Below, piece by piece: positions 1 through 7,720 of a DNA stretch of 13,618 nucleotides. The stretch is from CAYLNH01 sp964384625. GTDB taxonomy: Bacteria; Verrucomicrobiota; Lentisphaeria; JABSQK01. Position 1 is the stretch's first letter, and every line of letters begins with the position of its first letter. Location: NCBI GenBank assembly GCA_964384625.1, contig CAYLNH010000198.1, positions 1 to 13,618 on the forward strand, written 5' to 3'. The position numbers and the translations under genes were made by a program. The notes below the pieces were generated by a model, which was given only the letters and a program-made list of their open reading frames with translations, was not told where the DNA came from and searched no databases.

Positions 1-111
1 GGAGGCATCATGAATCATCCTAAACACCCCTTAATTCAGCGCCATTCCAGGCTAGATCGACTGCGTGTCACTGGCGGAATCCCGGCTTGGGGCACACCCC
101 GCACCGAGGCA

Positions 112-1041
112 TTACGGCATAACCCCCGACGGCACGCCGGCGCGTTCGACCACGGTGATCGGCGCCGTCGCTTCCAGATCGATCGCCCACGGAATGTCCA
201 GGTGGAAGACAATGTCATAGCGGACGTTCACCAGTGCTCCCGTCGTGACGGAGCAGTAGACCCGGTCCGGCAGCGCCGTTTCGATGGGGATGGCCGCCGC
301 CGTCTCAGGATGCTCGAGCCGCAGCAGTTCGACTTGCGAAGTCCGCTCGTGCGTCAGGCCGCCGGCCTGCATTTCAACCGTGCGCCGCAGGGAGACGATC
401 AGGGCGTCGACGGCTTTGTCGGTGTCGTTGCCGATGGTGGCGGTGCCGCTGACGGTATCGCCCGGGAAGAAGATGTTGCGGTCGACAGTGCCGCCGACGC
501 TAACTTCGCCGTCCGACAACATGAACGACTTGTCGGCTGTCGTCGAGACCGGGTGGATGTCATCTTCCCGGTGGCTTTGATAGATGGTCAATCGGCGGGT
601 ACAGGAGAGATCGATCCGCAGCGGGATGTCGGCGAACCCGGTGATGGTGTAGGCGATCTCGGTGGGAGTGCCGGCGTCGAAGTCCGGCGGTAGGTCGGCC
701 GGCAGTTGATACTGGAACGCGTATTCGTGCAGGCCGGCATCCAGGGTACTGTAGTGCTCGTTTGAGAAGAGCCCTTTGATCGCGTCGGCCATCGTCTGTT
801 CCAGCCCCATGGACGGTTCGCCGAACACGGTCAGTTCATCGTCGAAGTAATCTTTGGTTTCAGCAAGCGCCGGCCCGCCGCGTTCCACGCCGCTGGTCCA
901 GAAGGCCCGTTCATAGCCGTGGAAGCGCAGGCGCACGCCGCGGACGAGGATCGGCTGTTCCAGGGTGAGAACCAGTTTGCCCGTGACGGTGTCGCCGCCG
1001 GTGTAATCGGTCTTGTCCAGAGAGATCGAGATCTGGTGCAT
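112..1041 (-). CDS. Two-domain alpha-arrestin-like protein
   Basis: A 309-residue protein that reads as a complete arrestin fold. The N-terminal beta-sandwich (about residues 1-165) opens with the typical pattern of an early strand, a GGDTVTGKL turn and a VRGVRLRFHGYE strand, and contains HEYAFQYQLPADLPPDF, which matches the 'F.F.LP..LP.SF' signature of alpha-arrestins. The second sandwich (about 170-300) begins near KSFMLSDGEVSVGG, has the 'PGDTVSGTATIGND' turn, and ends in DIPWAIDLEATAPITVVE, like the closing strand of arrestin-C domains. There is no signal peptide, membrane segment or catalytic motif, so a cytoplasmic scaffold or adaptor role is inferred; bacterial relatives such as Spo0M share the fold. 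The start is supported by AAAGGA four bases upstream. It is divergent from the TAXI binding protein. The fold call is firm, the function unknown. Confidence 0.85.
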   Translation of the reverse strand: MHQISISLDKTDYTGGDTVTGKLVLTLEQPILVRGVRLRFHGYERAFWTSGVERGGPALAETKDYFDDELTVFGEPSMGLEQTMADAIKGLFSNEHYSTLDAGLHEYAFQYQLPADLPPDFDAGTPTEIAYTITGFADIPLRIDLSCTRRLTIYQSHREDDIHPVSTTADKSFMLSDGEVSVGGTVDRNIFFPGDTVSGTATIGNDTDKAVDALIVSLRRTVEMQAGGLTHERTSQVELLRLEHPETAAAIPIETALPDRVYCSVTTGALVNVRYDIVFHLDIPWAIDLEATAPITVVERAGVPSGVMP

Positions 1042-1073
1042 TGTATCCTTTCATCAGGTTCGCGTGCGGCCCT

Positions 1074-1102
1074 ACAATCGAGCCCGAAACCGCCCAGGTC
1101 AA
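1074..1102 (-). promoter_or_regulatory. Probable promoter of the arrestin-like gene
   Basis: On the minus strand, TTGACC (1097-1102) and GATTGT (1074-1079) are separated by 17 bases, about 33 bases before the start codon at 1041. The -35 is a 5/6 match; the -10 is weak against TATAAT but resembles the TATTGT seen at two other promoters in this window. Confidence 0.5.
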
Positions 1103-1130
1103 GGGGGATCCACGGCGCCTTCGGCGGATC

Positions 1131-1158
1131 TTGACTTCCAATCGCTTCCATCTATTGT
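1131..1158 (+). promoter_or_regulatory. Probable promoter of the TAXI binding-protein gene
   Basis: TTGACT (1131-1136) and TATTGT (1153-1158) with a 16-base spacer lie 47 bases before the ATG at 1206. The divergent arrestin promoter is adjacent, so the 164-base interval can serve both genes. Confidence 0.55.
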
Positions 1159-1205
1159 CAATTTTTCCGGAACCGAGGCGAAGACGAACAGAAGGAGTTC
1201 TGATT

Positions 1206-2186
1206 ATGCACAGGTGGACTTGGCTGGCGGCAGCGGCGGCGATGATGCTGGCCGCGGGCTGTAAACAGGGCGGTTCGAACGGCAAGGTCAAGCAGGTGGC
1301 GATCGGTACCGGCAGCACGACCGGCGTCTATTACCCGGCCGGCGGCGCCATTGCCGATCTGGTCAACAGAAAGCAGGATCAGTATAAGGTCAAGATGTCC
1401 GTGCAGTCCACCGGCGGCTCCGTCTTCAACATCAATGCCGTCCTTACCGGCGATCTCGAATTCGGTATCGCCCAGTCCGACCGCCAGTTCCAGGCGGTCA
1501 AGGGCCTGGCCGAATGGAACGACCGCGGGCCGCAGGCAGACCTGCGCGCCGTCTGCAGCCTGCATCCGGAAATGGTCACGCTGATCGCCGCGGACGACGC
1601 CGGCATCAACACGATCGCCGACCTCAAAGGCAAGAAAGTCAGCATCGGCAACCCCGGCTCCGGCCAGCGCGGCAATGCCATGGACGTGCTGCAGACCGCC
1701 GGGATCGATCCGGACAACGACATTGCCGCGGAATCCCTCAAGGCCGCCGAACAGCCGAGTATGTTGCAGGACGGACGCATCGATGCGTTCTTCTTCACCG
1801 TCGGTCATCCGAACGGCGCCATCAAGGAAGCCACCGCGGGGCAGCGCCGCAAAGTCCATTTCGTGCCGATTACGGAAATGACCAAACTGATCGAGGTATC
1901 GCCGTACTACGCCGAAGCCAGGATCCCGGTCCGGCACTATCCGAAGGCGACCAACAAACAGGACGTCCCGACCATCGGCATGATGACCACCGTCGTCACT
2001 TCCGCCAAGGTTTCGGACGACGTTGTCTACGCCCTGACGAAGGAGCTCTTCGAAAACCTTGAGCAGTTCAAGAAACAACATCCCGCCTTTGCCGAGTTGA
2101 CGCCGGCCGGCATGCTCAAGGGCCTCTCCGCGCCGCTGCATCCCGGCGCCGAGAAGTACTACAAAGAAGCAGGCTTGCTGCCGTAG
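1206..2186 (+). CDS. TAXI-family TRAP transporter solute-binding lipoprotein
   Basis: A 326-residue binding protein of the TAXI type of tripartite ATP-independent periplasmic transporters. The N-terminus is a lipoprotein signal: MHRWTW, a hydrophobic Ala-rich stretch and the lipobox LAAGC, with Cys19 as the predicted lipidated residue. The mature part starts VAIGTGSTTGVYYPAGG, the hallmark TAXI N-lobe motif, followed by STGGSVFNI, EFGIAQSD and LKGKKVSIGNPGSGQRGNA. An upstream ATG at 1041 is in frame, but ATG 1206 has GAAGGAG eight bases upstream and gives a clean signal peptide. Family members bind small carboxylates or amino acids; the ligand here cannot be inferred. Its expected partner permease is on the same strand at 3856-5967, but a reverse-strand fucosidase gene lies between them. 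Confidence 0.95.
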   Translation: MHRWTWLAAAAAMMLAAGCKQGGSNGKVKQVAIGTGSTTGVYYPAGGAIADLVNRKQDQYKVKMSVQSTGGSVFNINAVLTGDLEFGIAQSDRQFQAVKGLAEWNDRGPQADLRAVCSLHPEMVTLIAADDAGINTIADLKGKKVSIGNPGSGQRGNAMDVLQTAGIDPDNDIAAESLKAAEQPSMLQDGRIDAFFFTVGHPNGAIKEATAGQRRKVHFVPITEMTKLIEVSPYYAEARIPVRHYPKATNKQDVPTIGMMTTVVTSAKVSDDVVYALTKELFENLEQFKKQHPAFAELTPAGMLKGLSAPLHPGAEKYYKEAGLLP

Positions 2187-2226
2187 CGGCCGTTCGTCGC
2201 TCGGACGTCAACGCGTGGGAGCTCTT

Positions 2227-2277
2227 AAGTAATCCTGCGGACAGGATTGCTTCTACTGCGGCGGCGGACCGCCGCAG
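2227..2277. terminator. Twin hairpins between convergent genes, possible bidirectional terminator
   Basis: Two adjacent stem-loops, both with the loop CGGA on the plus strand. The first (2227-2252) has an 11-pair stem, AAGTAATCCTG against CAGGATTGCTT, with one G-T pair. The second (2256-2277) has a 9-pair GC stem, CTGCGGCGG against CCGCCGCAG, and overlaps the last codons of the fucosidase gene. Neither is followed by a strong T-run, so efficient Rho-independent termination is uncertain. Confidence 0.4.
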
Positions 2278-3569
2278 TCGGCCAGATCCACGCAGCAGGG
2301 ACCGAGCTTCTGGCTCGGCGGCGCGGCGAATTCCAAAGCCAAAACGGCCATCGACGCCACCTTGTCCGGACACGCCTGCGGCATGCCGCGCAATAGTACC
2401 CGGTTGTCGTCCTGCGTGAACTCGACGTCGGCGCCGGTGGTCAGCAGCCGTACGCGATGCAGTTTTTCTTTGAGCCCGCCGATGGCAAACTCGCTGCCCG
2501 GCCAGCGGCCGCTGATGAAGTAGGCCGTGTTGCCGGAACAGGTCCAGGCGCCGACATTGGTCCAGTCGAACCGTCCGGCGATCGGGTCCATCGCCCCGAG
2601 CACGCACTCGCCGTGCGTCTTGAGCCAGTCGCCGACCGGCGCGAAATTGGCCAGCGCCTGCGGCGGCACCGAACCGTCCGGCGCGGGTCCGATGTTCAGC
2701 AAAAGGTTACCGCCGCCCTGGGCGGCGCAGCTGATGAGCATGCCGATGACATCGCGTTTGCCGGTCCAGTCTTCGTCCGGTGCGTAGGGCATATAGCCCC
2801 AGGATCCGTTTGACGTCATGCAGGCCTCCCAGGCGCGGTTGTCCAAGCCCTTGATATGGCCTTCAGGCGTGCCGAAGTCTTCGTCGATCTTCGAACGGTT
2901 GTTGATCAGGATATGCGGCTGGCGCCGGCGGGCCATGGCGTTGCGCCGGCGGCTCTCCCAGGCGTCGGCCGTCGGCAGCGGCTGGGAGACGTCGTACCAC
3001 AGGATGTCGATCTCGCCGTAGCGCGTCATCAGTTCTTCGACGCAGCCGTAGGTGAAGTCGACGAAGCGCCGACGGGCGTCCTCATCCACCAGGCAGCGGA
3101 CGCCGTCGGGATGATGCCAATCCATCAGTGAATAGTAGAACCCGATTTTCAGCCCGTACTCGCGACAGGTCTCGACGTATTCTGCGACCAGATCCCGCTT
3201 CGGCCCCAGTCGGGCGGCGTTGTAGTCGGTCTGGTCCGAGTCCCAGAGACAGAAGCCTTCGTGGTGCTTCGTGGTCATGACCATGTATTTCATGCCGGAG
3301 TCGACCGCCAACTGCGCCCATTCGCGCATCGGCCGGGGCTTCGGCTGGAAGTCGGCGGCCAGCTTTTCGTACTCTTCGACCGGGATCCGCTCCCGGTTCA
3401 TGGCCCATTCATGCCGGCCGAGGACGGCGTACAGGCCCCAGTGCACAAACATGCCGAAACGGGCGTCGTGCCACCACTGCAGCCGTTCCGATCGCGTGCG
3501 CGCGGCCCAGAGCGCCACCTGCTCATCGGTCATCGCGTTGAGGTCTTCGGTCGTGGTAAAGCCAGCCAT
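2253..3569 (-). CDS. Alpha-L-fucosidase, glycoside hydrolase family 29
   Basis: A 438-residue GH29 enzyme that would hydrolyse terminal alpha-L-fucosyl residues. Family blocks appear in order: HDARFGMFVHWGLYAV (35-49), YMVMTTKHHEGFCLWDS (95-111), GLKIGFYYSLMDWHHPD (139-155), EIDILWYDVS (186-195) holding the presumed nucleophile Asp193, EDFGTPEG (230-237), WEACMTSNGSWGY (247-259), and LLLNIGPAPDGSVPPQ (289-304). A small C-terminal beta domain follows. There is no signal peptide, so the enzyme is probably cytoplasmic and acts on imported fuco-oligosaccharides. Although the frame is open to 3668, ATG 3569 is chosen because AGGAGGAG lies six bases upstream. The gene sits on the opposite strand between the two TAXI-TRAP genes, suggesting a functional link to that transporter, but this is inference. 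Linkage specificity cannot be read from sequence. Confidence 0.95.
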   Translation of the reverse strand: MAGFTTTEDLNAMTDEQVALWAARTRSERLQWWHDARFGMFVHWGLYAVLGRHEWAMNRERIPVEEYEKLAADFQPKPRPMREWAQLAVDSGMKYMVMTTKHHEGFCLWDSDQTDYNAARLGPKRDLVAEYVETCREYGLKIGFYYSLMDWHHPDGVRCLVDEDARRRFVDFTYGCVEELMTRYGEIDILWYDVSQPLPTADAWESRRRNAMARRRQPHILINNRSKIDEDFGTPEGHIKGLDNRAWEACMTSNGSWGYMPYAPDEDWTGKRDVIGMLISCAAQGGGNLLLNIGPAPDGSVPPQALANFAPVGDWLKTHGECVLGAMDPIAGRFDWTNVGAWTCSGNTAYFISGRWPGSEFAIGGLKEKLHRVRLLTTGADVEFTQDDNRVLLRGMPQACPDKVASMAVLALEFAAPPSQKLGPCCVDLADCGGPPPQ

Positions 3570-3744
3570 GGTCGTCTCCTCCTGGTCGGAGCTTGATTCC
3601 TGTTTGTCCTGCGGGCGCCGCGGCATCAGCACACAAGAGTACTGTTGGAGGCGCGGTGACGATTCCAAGCGCGGAATGCAGAAAAGCAGGGCGAACTGCT
3701 GCCTGCAGGGACAACAGGCCCCCGGATGAATTCGCGGGTTCCTC

Positions 3745-3773
3745 TTGATTCAACGGCGGCCGGTGGCTATGTA
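3745..3773 (+). promoter_or_regulatory. Possible promoter of the TRAP permease gene
   Basis: TTGATT (3745-3750), a 17-base spacer and TATGTA (3768-3773), about 83 bases before the ATG at 3856. The -10 is weak. The surrounding 286-base divergent interval (3570-3855) also contains a GCCTG-N9-CAGGC inverted repeat at 3701-3719; no convincing minus-strand promoter for the fucosidase was found. Confidence 0.35.
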
Positions 3774-3855
3774 GGTTCCCCGGTAACAGCGTGGCCGGGA
3801 GTGCGACAGGGGCGGGTAAGCCGGATCCTTTGCAGCAGAACCAACGACGTGACGT

Positions 3856-5967
3856 ATGACTGATGAGCAACCGAAAAATGCAGTGGATGCCCTGCCGGAC
3901 GGCGGTGCGGCGGCGGCGCTCGACGACGTCGAAGAACGCAAACTGGGCCACCGCCGGCTGAGCGGCTGGAGCAAATGGGTCAACGGCGTTATCGCGGCAA
4001 CCTGGACCGTGTTCCAACTGCTGCTGCCGCGGCTGGTCACGCTGAACAGTGATACGGTGCGGGCGATCCATCTGGCGTTCGCCCTCTGTCTGGTGTTCCT
4101 GAATTTCCCGGCATTGCGCCGGCCGCGCCTGCAGAAGTGGCCGTTGCCGGCGTTCCTCCATCGACGCGATTCCATCCCGGTCATTGATCTTCTGCTGGGA
4201 CTGCTGGCGGCGGCCGCGGCACTGTACTTCATTATTGACTATGAAGGGATCGGCAGTCGCGCCGGGGCTGAATTGCTGCCGCGGGACTACGCCTTCGGCA
4301 TTGCCCTGCTTGTCCTCCTGCTGGAAGCCGCCCGCCGGGCCTTCGGGCCCACGCTGTCGGTCGTGGCGCTGCTGTTCATCGTCTACGGCTTCACCGCGGA
4401 ATTGATGCCCGGCGTGTTCTCGGCCAAGAGCGTTTCCGTCCGCGGCATGGTCGGTCGGCTGACGATGACAACCGAAGGCGTCTACGGCGTGCCGCTCGGC
4501 GTGTCGGCGTCAACGGTATTCCTGTTTGTTTTTCTCGGCGTCCTGCTGGAGCGGACGGGCGGCGGCCGCTACTTCGTGCAGCTCGCCTTCAGCCTGCTGG
4601 GCCGGTTCCGCGGCGGCCCGGCGAAAGCCGCCGTCTGCGCCAGTGGTCTGACCGGGATGATCTCCGGTTCCAGCATTGCCAATGTGGTGACCACGGGGAC
4701 GTTTACGATTCCGCTGATGAAGAAGAGCGGCTATCCGGCGGAAAAAGCGGCGGCGATCGAGGTGGCGGCCAGTACCAACGGACAGTTGATGCCGCCGATC
4801 ATGGGCGCCGCCGCGTTCATCATCGCGGAGTATTGCAGCGTCCCCTACCTGACAGTCGTGAAAGCCGCGTTCATCCCGGCGGTCGTGTCGTACCTGGCGT
4901 TGATCTACATCACCCACCTGGAAGCCTGCAAGCTGGGACTGCAGGGATTGGCCAGAGAGGAGACGCCGCAATTCACCAAAGTGTTCTGGTCCGGCACCCA
5001 CTTCCTGGTACCCGTAATCCTGCTCGTCACCCTGCTGCTGCGCGGTTATTCGCCGTCTGCCAGTGTGTTTTATGCCATTGTCCTGCTGGTTGTGCTCGTT
5101 TTGATCCACGATACGATGCGCGGCGCCAGGGCAGGGGAGGGCGCCCGAAAACCGTTTCTTGATTCGGCCAGGCGGATTGCCGGAAGTTTTGCCGGGGGCG
5201 GACAGGCTATGATGGGCGTTGCCGTCGCCTGCGCCGCCGCCGGAATCATCGTCGGCGTGGTCGGCATGGGCTTCGGCAATCGGATCACGGACATCGTCAA
5301 GGTCCTCTCCCGAAACAACATCATCCTGATCCTGGTGTTCACCGCGATCGCCTCGCTGATTATCGGCATGGGGTTGCCGACGACCGCGACCTACATTGTC
5401 ATGGCGTCGCTGACGGCGCAGGTCATCGTCGACCTCGGCGGCCAGGCGGGACTGGTGATCCCCGTGATTGCAGCGCACCTGTTCTGTTTCTTCTTCGGTA
5501 TTCTCGCGGACGACACGCCGCCGGTGGGGCTGGCCGCCTATGCCGGGGCGGCGGTGGCGAAGTCGGACCCGATCAAGACCGGGATACAGGGGTTCACCTA
5601 CGACCTGCGCACGGCCATCCTGCCGTTCATCTTCGTGTTCAACACCGACCTGTTGCTGTGGCAGATCACCAGTTGGTGGCAGGCGACGCTGGTGTTTGCC
5701 GCGACCACGGTGGCAATGTTCGCCTTTGCCGCCTTGACCCAGAACTTCATGGCGGCGAAGAACCGGATTCACGAAGCCGTCCTGCTCGGCCTTTGTACGC
5801 TGGTGATGCTGCGTCCCCGCTGGCTCCAGGACCTGCTGCCGCGATTTGATGTCGCGGTCGACGCCGGCCTGCCGAAGCTGCTGGCTTCGCAGTATCTCTG
5901 GTACGCTGTCGGCGCCCTGTTGTTCGGCGGGGTCTACACTCTGCAGCGTCTGCGGCGGACGCCGTAA
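3856..5967 (+). CDS. TAXI-type TRAP transporter, fused DctQM permease
   Basis: A 703-residue polytopic inner-membrane protein in which the small (DctQ-like) and large (DctM-like) TRAP permease subunits are fused, as is usual for TAXI systems. A hydrophilic N-terminus of about 35 residues precedes many hydrophobic segments. The DctM core shows GLTGMISGSSIANVVTTG (264-281), then KKSGYPAEKAAAIEVAAS and NGQLMPPIMGAAAF. The second half carries the symmetric motif GMGLPTTATYIV (504-515) followed by ADDTPPVGLAAYAGAA. It would import an organic solute with a Na+ or H+ gradient, together with the binding protein at 1206-2186. No strong Shine-Dalgarno precedes the ATG. Length is normal. The unusual point is separation from its binding-protein gene by an opposite-strand fucosidase, so it probably has its own promoter. 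Confidence 0.95.
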   Translation: MTDEQPKNAVDALPDGGAAAALDDVEERKLGHRRLSGWSKWVNGVIAATWTVFQLLLPRLVTLNSDTVRAIHLAFALCLVFLNFPALRRPRLQKWPLPAFLHRRDSIPVIDLLLGLLAAAAALYFIIDYEGIGSRAGAELLPRDYAFGIALLVLLLEAARRAFGPTLSVVALLFIVYGFTAELMPGVFSAKSVSVRGMVGRLTMTTEGVYGVPLGVSASTVFLFVFLGVLLERTGGGRYFVQLAFSLLGRFRGGPAKAAVCASGLTGMISGSSIANVVTTGTFTIPLMKKSGYPAEKAAAIEVAASTNGQLMPPIMGAAAFIIAEYCSVPYLTVVKAAFIPAVVSYLALIYITHLEACKLGLQGLAREETPQFTKVFWSGTHFLVPVILLVTLLLRGYSPSASVFYAIVLLVVLVLIHDTMRGARAGEGARKPFLDSARRIAGSFAGGGQAMMGVAVACAAAGIIVGVVGMGFGNRITDIVKVLSRNNIILILVFTAIASLIIGMGLPTTATYIVMASLTAQVIVDLGGQAGLVIPVIAAHLFCFFFGILADDTPPVGLAAYAGAAVAKSDPIKTGIQGFTYDLRTAILPFIFVFNTDLLLWQITSWWQATLVFAATTVAMFAFAALTQNFMAAKNRIHEAVLLGLCTLVMLRPRWLQDLLPRFDVAVDAGLPKLLASQYLWYAVGALLFGGVYTLQRLRRTP

Positions 5968-6037
5968 CGCGGCGCAACGGGATTCGGGGTGCAGGGCTCA
6001 CGCAGTCCGGGCGACGGCACACCGGCTTGCCGCCGGT

Positions 6038-7126
6038 TCAGCGGGTAATCAGGCGCGGCGGGATGGTCACTTCCCGGCGGCGGGCGGCGAACCCGTGGCG
6101 GATGTCAAGGATCACCTTGGCCGTGGCTTCGGCGATCTTCTCCAGTTCCAGGTCGACCGTTGTGAACGGCGGAAACAAGGCCTGACTCCAGGGGGTGTTG
6201 GCATAACCGGCCAGATACAGGCCGGACAATAGATCCGAGTCGACCTTCAGCAGCGTCCGCGCCACAGACCAGGTGGCGTAGTCGTAAAGCCCCGCCAAAG
6301 CCGTCGGTCTCGGGTCGGATTGCAGCAGATCGCGAAGCCGCGGCAAGTCGAACTCCAGCGGAAAATCCGGCGCCGGCGCCGGCGACATGGGAAGGAAATC
6401 CAGTTGTACTTCCGCGTCCCGCAGGCCGCGGAAAAGCGTGCGGCTGTAGTGAGTGCCGTTGATCGCGCCGGACTGCGCCAAAGCCAGCATCTTCTCCGGC
6501 GCCGCGATCACGACGCGACGGTGGTTCTCCGCAATCAGATGCGCCGCCATCTCCCGGCCGGCCAACGCGCCGTCCGACAGAACCTGATGGTAGCGACCGT
6601 TGTTCTCGCTGTTTTCGATCATGCAGACCACCGGCGTGTGGCTGACCGGCGGGCGTTCCAGCAGGTCCCAGGGAAATTCGATGCCGGCAGCAACCACAAT
6701 GGCCGCCGCATGCGAACGCCCGGCGCTCTCCAGTTTCTCCGGCAGACCCTGATCGGCTGTGCTGAGAACAAAGGTCCATAAACTGTGCTGCTGGATCTGG
6801 TTGCAGGCAAGCATCGCGATGTTGCCGTAGAGATGACCGTTCGGCTCGGTCACAATTACCACCGCGTCCTGCATCCGGATATCCGGCACCACACTCGCCA
6901 CAAACGTCCCGGACCCCTGTTTGCGAACCAGCAACCCCTCCTCCTCCAGCATTGCGATGGCGTTGCGCACCGGTTTCGCACTCGTCGAAAATCGCTCCGA
7001 CAGTGCCTTGAGTGTCTCAAACCGGTCACCCGCATGCCACTGGCCGGACAGCAGTTCCTGCCGCAAAACCTGATAGACCGCGTCTTTCGTGCCCGACTCG
7101 GAATGGCGGATCGGTCCGTTGACCAT
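6038..7126 (-). CDS. GntR-family transcriptional regulator with LacI-type ligand-binding domain
   Basis: A 362-residue hybrid regulator, the architecture of B. subtilis AraR. Residues about 13-78 form a GntR winged helix-turn-helix (KDAVYQVLRQELLSGQW, then ALSERFSTSAKPVRNAIAML, wing at VRKQGSGTFVASV). Residues about 88-362 look like a LacI/periplasmic-binding-protein sensor, with VVCMIE, SDGALAGREMAAHLIAENHRR, and the C-terminal FTTVDLELEKIAEATAKVIL...VTIPPRLITR pattern of that fold. It is expected to be a sugar-responsive repressor; the inducer is unknown. ATG 7126 is preferred over the in-frame ATG at 7168 because GGAGG lies four bases upstream. It is convergent with the TRAP permease and divergent from the small membrane protein gene, so those genes and the fucosidase are candidate targets. 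Confidence 0.93.
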   Translation of the reverse strand: MVNGPIRHSESGTKDAVYQVLRQELLSGQWHAGDRFETLKALSERFSTSAKPVRNAIAMLEEEGLLVRKQGSGTFVASVVPDIRMQDAVVIVTEPNGHLYGNIAMLACNQIQQHSLWTFVLSTADQGLPEKLESAGRSHAAAIVVAAGIEFPWDLLERPPVSHTPVVCMIENSENNGRYHQVLSDGALAGREMAAHLIAENHRRVVIAAPEKMLALAQSGAINGTHYSRTLFRGLRDAEVQLDFLPMSPAPAPDFPLEFDLPRLRDLLQSDPRPTALAGLYDYATWSVARTLLKVDSDLLSGLYLAGYANTPWSQALFPPFTTVDLELEKIAEATAKVILDIRHGFAARRREVTIPPRLITR

Positions 7127-7142
7127 GGTGCCTCCACGCTGG

Positions 7143-7157
7143 ATTTTGAGTTCAAAT
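7143..7157. promoter_or_regulatory. Candidate autoregulatory operator of the GntR/LacI hybrid
   Basis: ATTTTGAGTTCAAAT is an imperfect palindrome (five of seven mirrored pairs around a central G). It abuts and overlaps the predicted -10 box of the regulator's own promoter. Its ATTT...AAAT arms resemble the operator of AraR (ATTTGTACGTACAAAT), a regulator of the same architecture. Assignment is inference. Confidence 0.35.
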
Positions 7158-7182
7158 CTACACAGCAACGGGGGGATTGCAA
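7155..7182 (-). promoter_or_regulatory. Probable promoter of the GntR regulator gene
   Basis: On the minus strand, TTGCAA (7177-7182), 16 bases and TAGATT (7155-7160), each a 4/6 match, about 29 bases before the ATG at 7126. Confidence 0.45.
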
Positions 7183-7237
7183 CCTGTTTCGCCCGTGCCC
7201 GCGTGCCCCGAATTCGGCATTTTTTTGCTTGTTACCC

Positions 7238-7267
7238 TTGACGCGAGCCCCAAGTGCAATGTATTGT
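7238..7267 (+). promoter_or_regulatory. Probable promoter of the small membrane protein gene
   Basis: TTGACG (7238-7243), an 18-base spacer and TATTGT (7262-7267). A run of seven T (7220-7226) just upstream could act as an UP-like AT-rich element. A palindrome at 7266-7283 overlaps the -10 and expected start point, a typical repressor-site position. The predicted leader is about 85 bases. Confidence 0.55.
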
Positions 7268-7283
7268 GCCCGCAGTTGGGCAC
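7266..7283. repeat. Palindromic repeat copy A, over the -10 and start point
   Basis: GTGCCC (7266-7271), spacer GCAGTT, GGGCAC (7278-7283). The same arms and the spacer start GCAG recur at 7721-7738. The position over the predicted promoter suggests an operator; it could instead be the 5' stem-loop of the transcript. Confidence 0.7.
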
Positions 7284-7358
7284 TATAGAGTGTTGCCAAG
7301 GAGCCCGACGACGATCTTGGTGGAGAGAGAGTGGAATAGAGGAACGCGGAGGCGAACT

Positions 7359-7634
7359 GTGAGACCTTATCTGCGACATGTGAAGCTGGCGATTCTGGCC
7401 CTGGGCGTCTTCTGCGTCGGTTTGATGGTGATGGCGTTGATCCAGTCGAACACCCCGGTATTCGTGATTCTGGGCGCGCTGTTTATTGCTGTGGTCGGCG
7501 CCAGGGTTGGCGTCAGCCTGTATGAAAGTCATTGCGAGGCGATGGACAAGGAACGGCGGCGCCGGCAGGGCATGGAGGCCGCCATGCAGAAGCTCAGCGA
7601 GAGCACGGGCACATTTTACGTCGAGGACGACTGA
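7359..7634 (+). CDS. Small two-helix membrane protein of unknown function
   Basis: A 91-residue protein starting at GTG 7359, chosen because GGAGG lies six bases upstream; the frame is open further upstream but runs into the promoter. Two hydrophobic segments, about residues 10-28 (LAILALGVFCVGLMVMAL) and 33-55 (PVFVILGALFIAVVGARVG), form a hairpin in the inner membrane. They are followed by a charged, probably helical tail (HCEAMDKERRRRQGMEAAMQKL) ending in acidic YVEDD. By the positive-inside tendency, both termini are probably cytoplasmic. I do not recognise the family. The gene is monocistronic, with its own promoter and a strong terminator, and lies between two copies of an 18-base palindrome. 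It is divergent from the GntR regulator, which may control it. Confidence 0.75.
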   Translation: MRPYLRHVKLAILALGVFCVGLMVMALIQSNTPVFVILGALFIAVVGARVGVSLYESHCEAMDKERRRRQGMEAAMQKLSESTGTFYVEDD

Positions 7635-7660
7635 GGAAAAATCTCAGGGGGATATACTGA

Positions 7661-7705
7661 GTGACCGGCAGGGGCTGCGGCACCCCCTGCCGGTCACACT
7701 TTTTT
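7661..7705 (+). terminator. Strong Rho-independent terminator
   Basis: A perfect 14-pair stem, GTGACCGGCAGGGG (7661-7674) against CCCCTGCCGGTCAC (7684-7697), with a 9-base loop, followed by AC and six T (7700-7705). It lies 26 bases after the stop of the small membrane protein gene. Confidence 0.92.
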
Positions 7706-7720
7706 GCGGGCCGCAGGACA

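Noticed and set aside
10..693. Plus-strand frame with GGAGG four bases before its ATG
   Set aside because: It lies opposite the well-supported arrestin-like gene, has Arg/Asp-rich composition typical of an antisense shadow, and matches no family pattern.
1158..2141. Minus-strand frame of 327 codons
   Set aside because: It is antisense to the TAXI binding protein gene, which has a lipobox, a Shine-Dalgarno and family motifs.
6021..6037. Hairpin ACCGGC/GCCGGT between the permease and regulator genes
   Set aside because: Only six pairs and no T-run on either strand; too weak to call a terminator.
7205..7226. Possible plus-strand terminator around CCGAATTCGG followed by seven T
   Set aside because: There is no plus-strand gene upstream to terminate and the stem is only three to four pairs; the T-run fits better as an AT-rich element upstream of the promoter at 7238.
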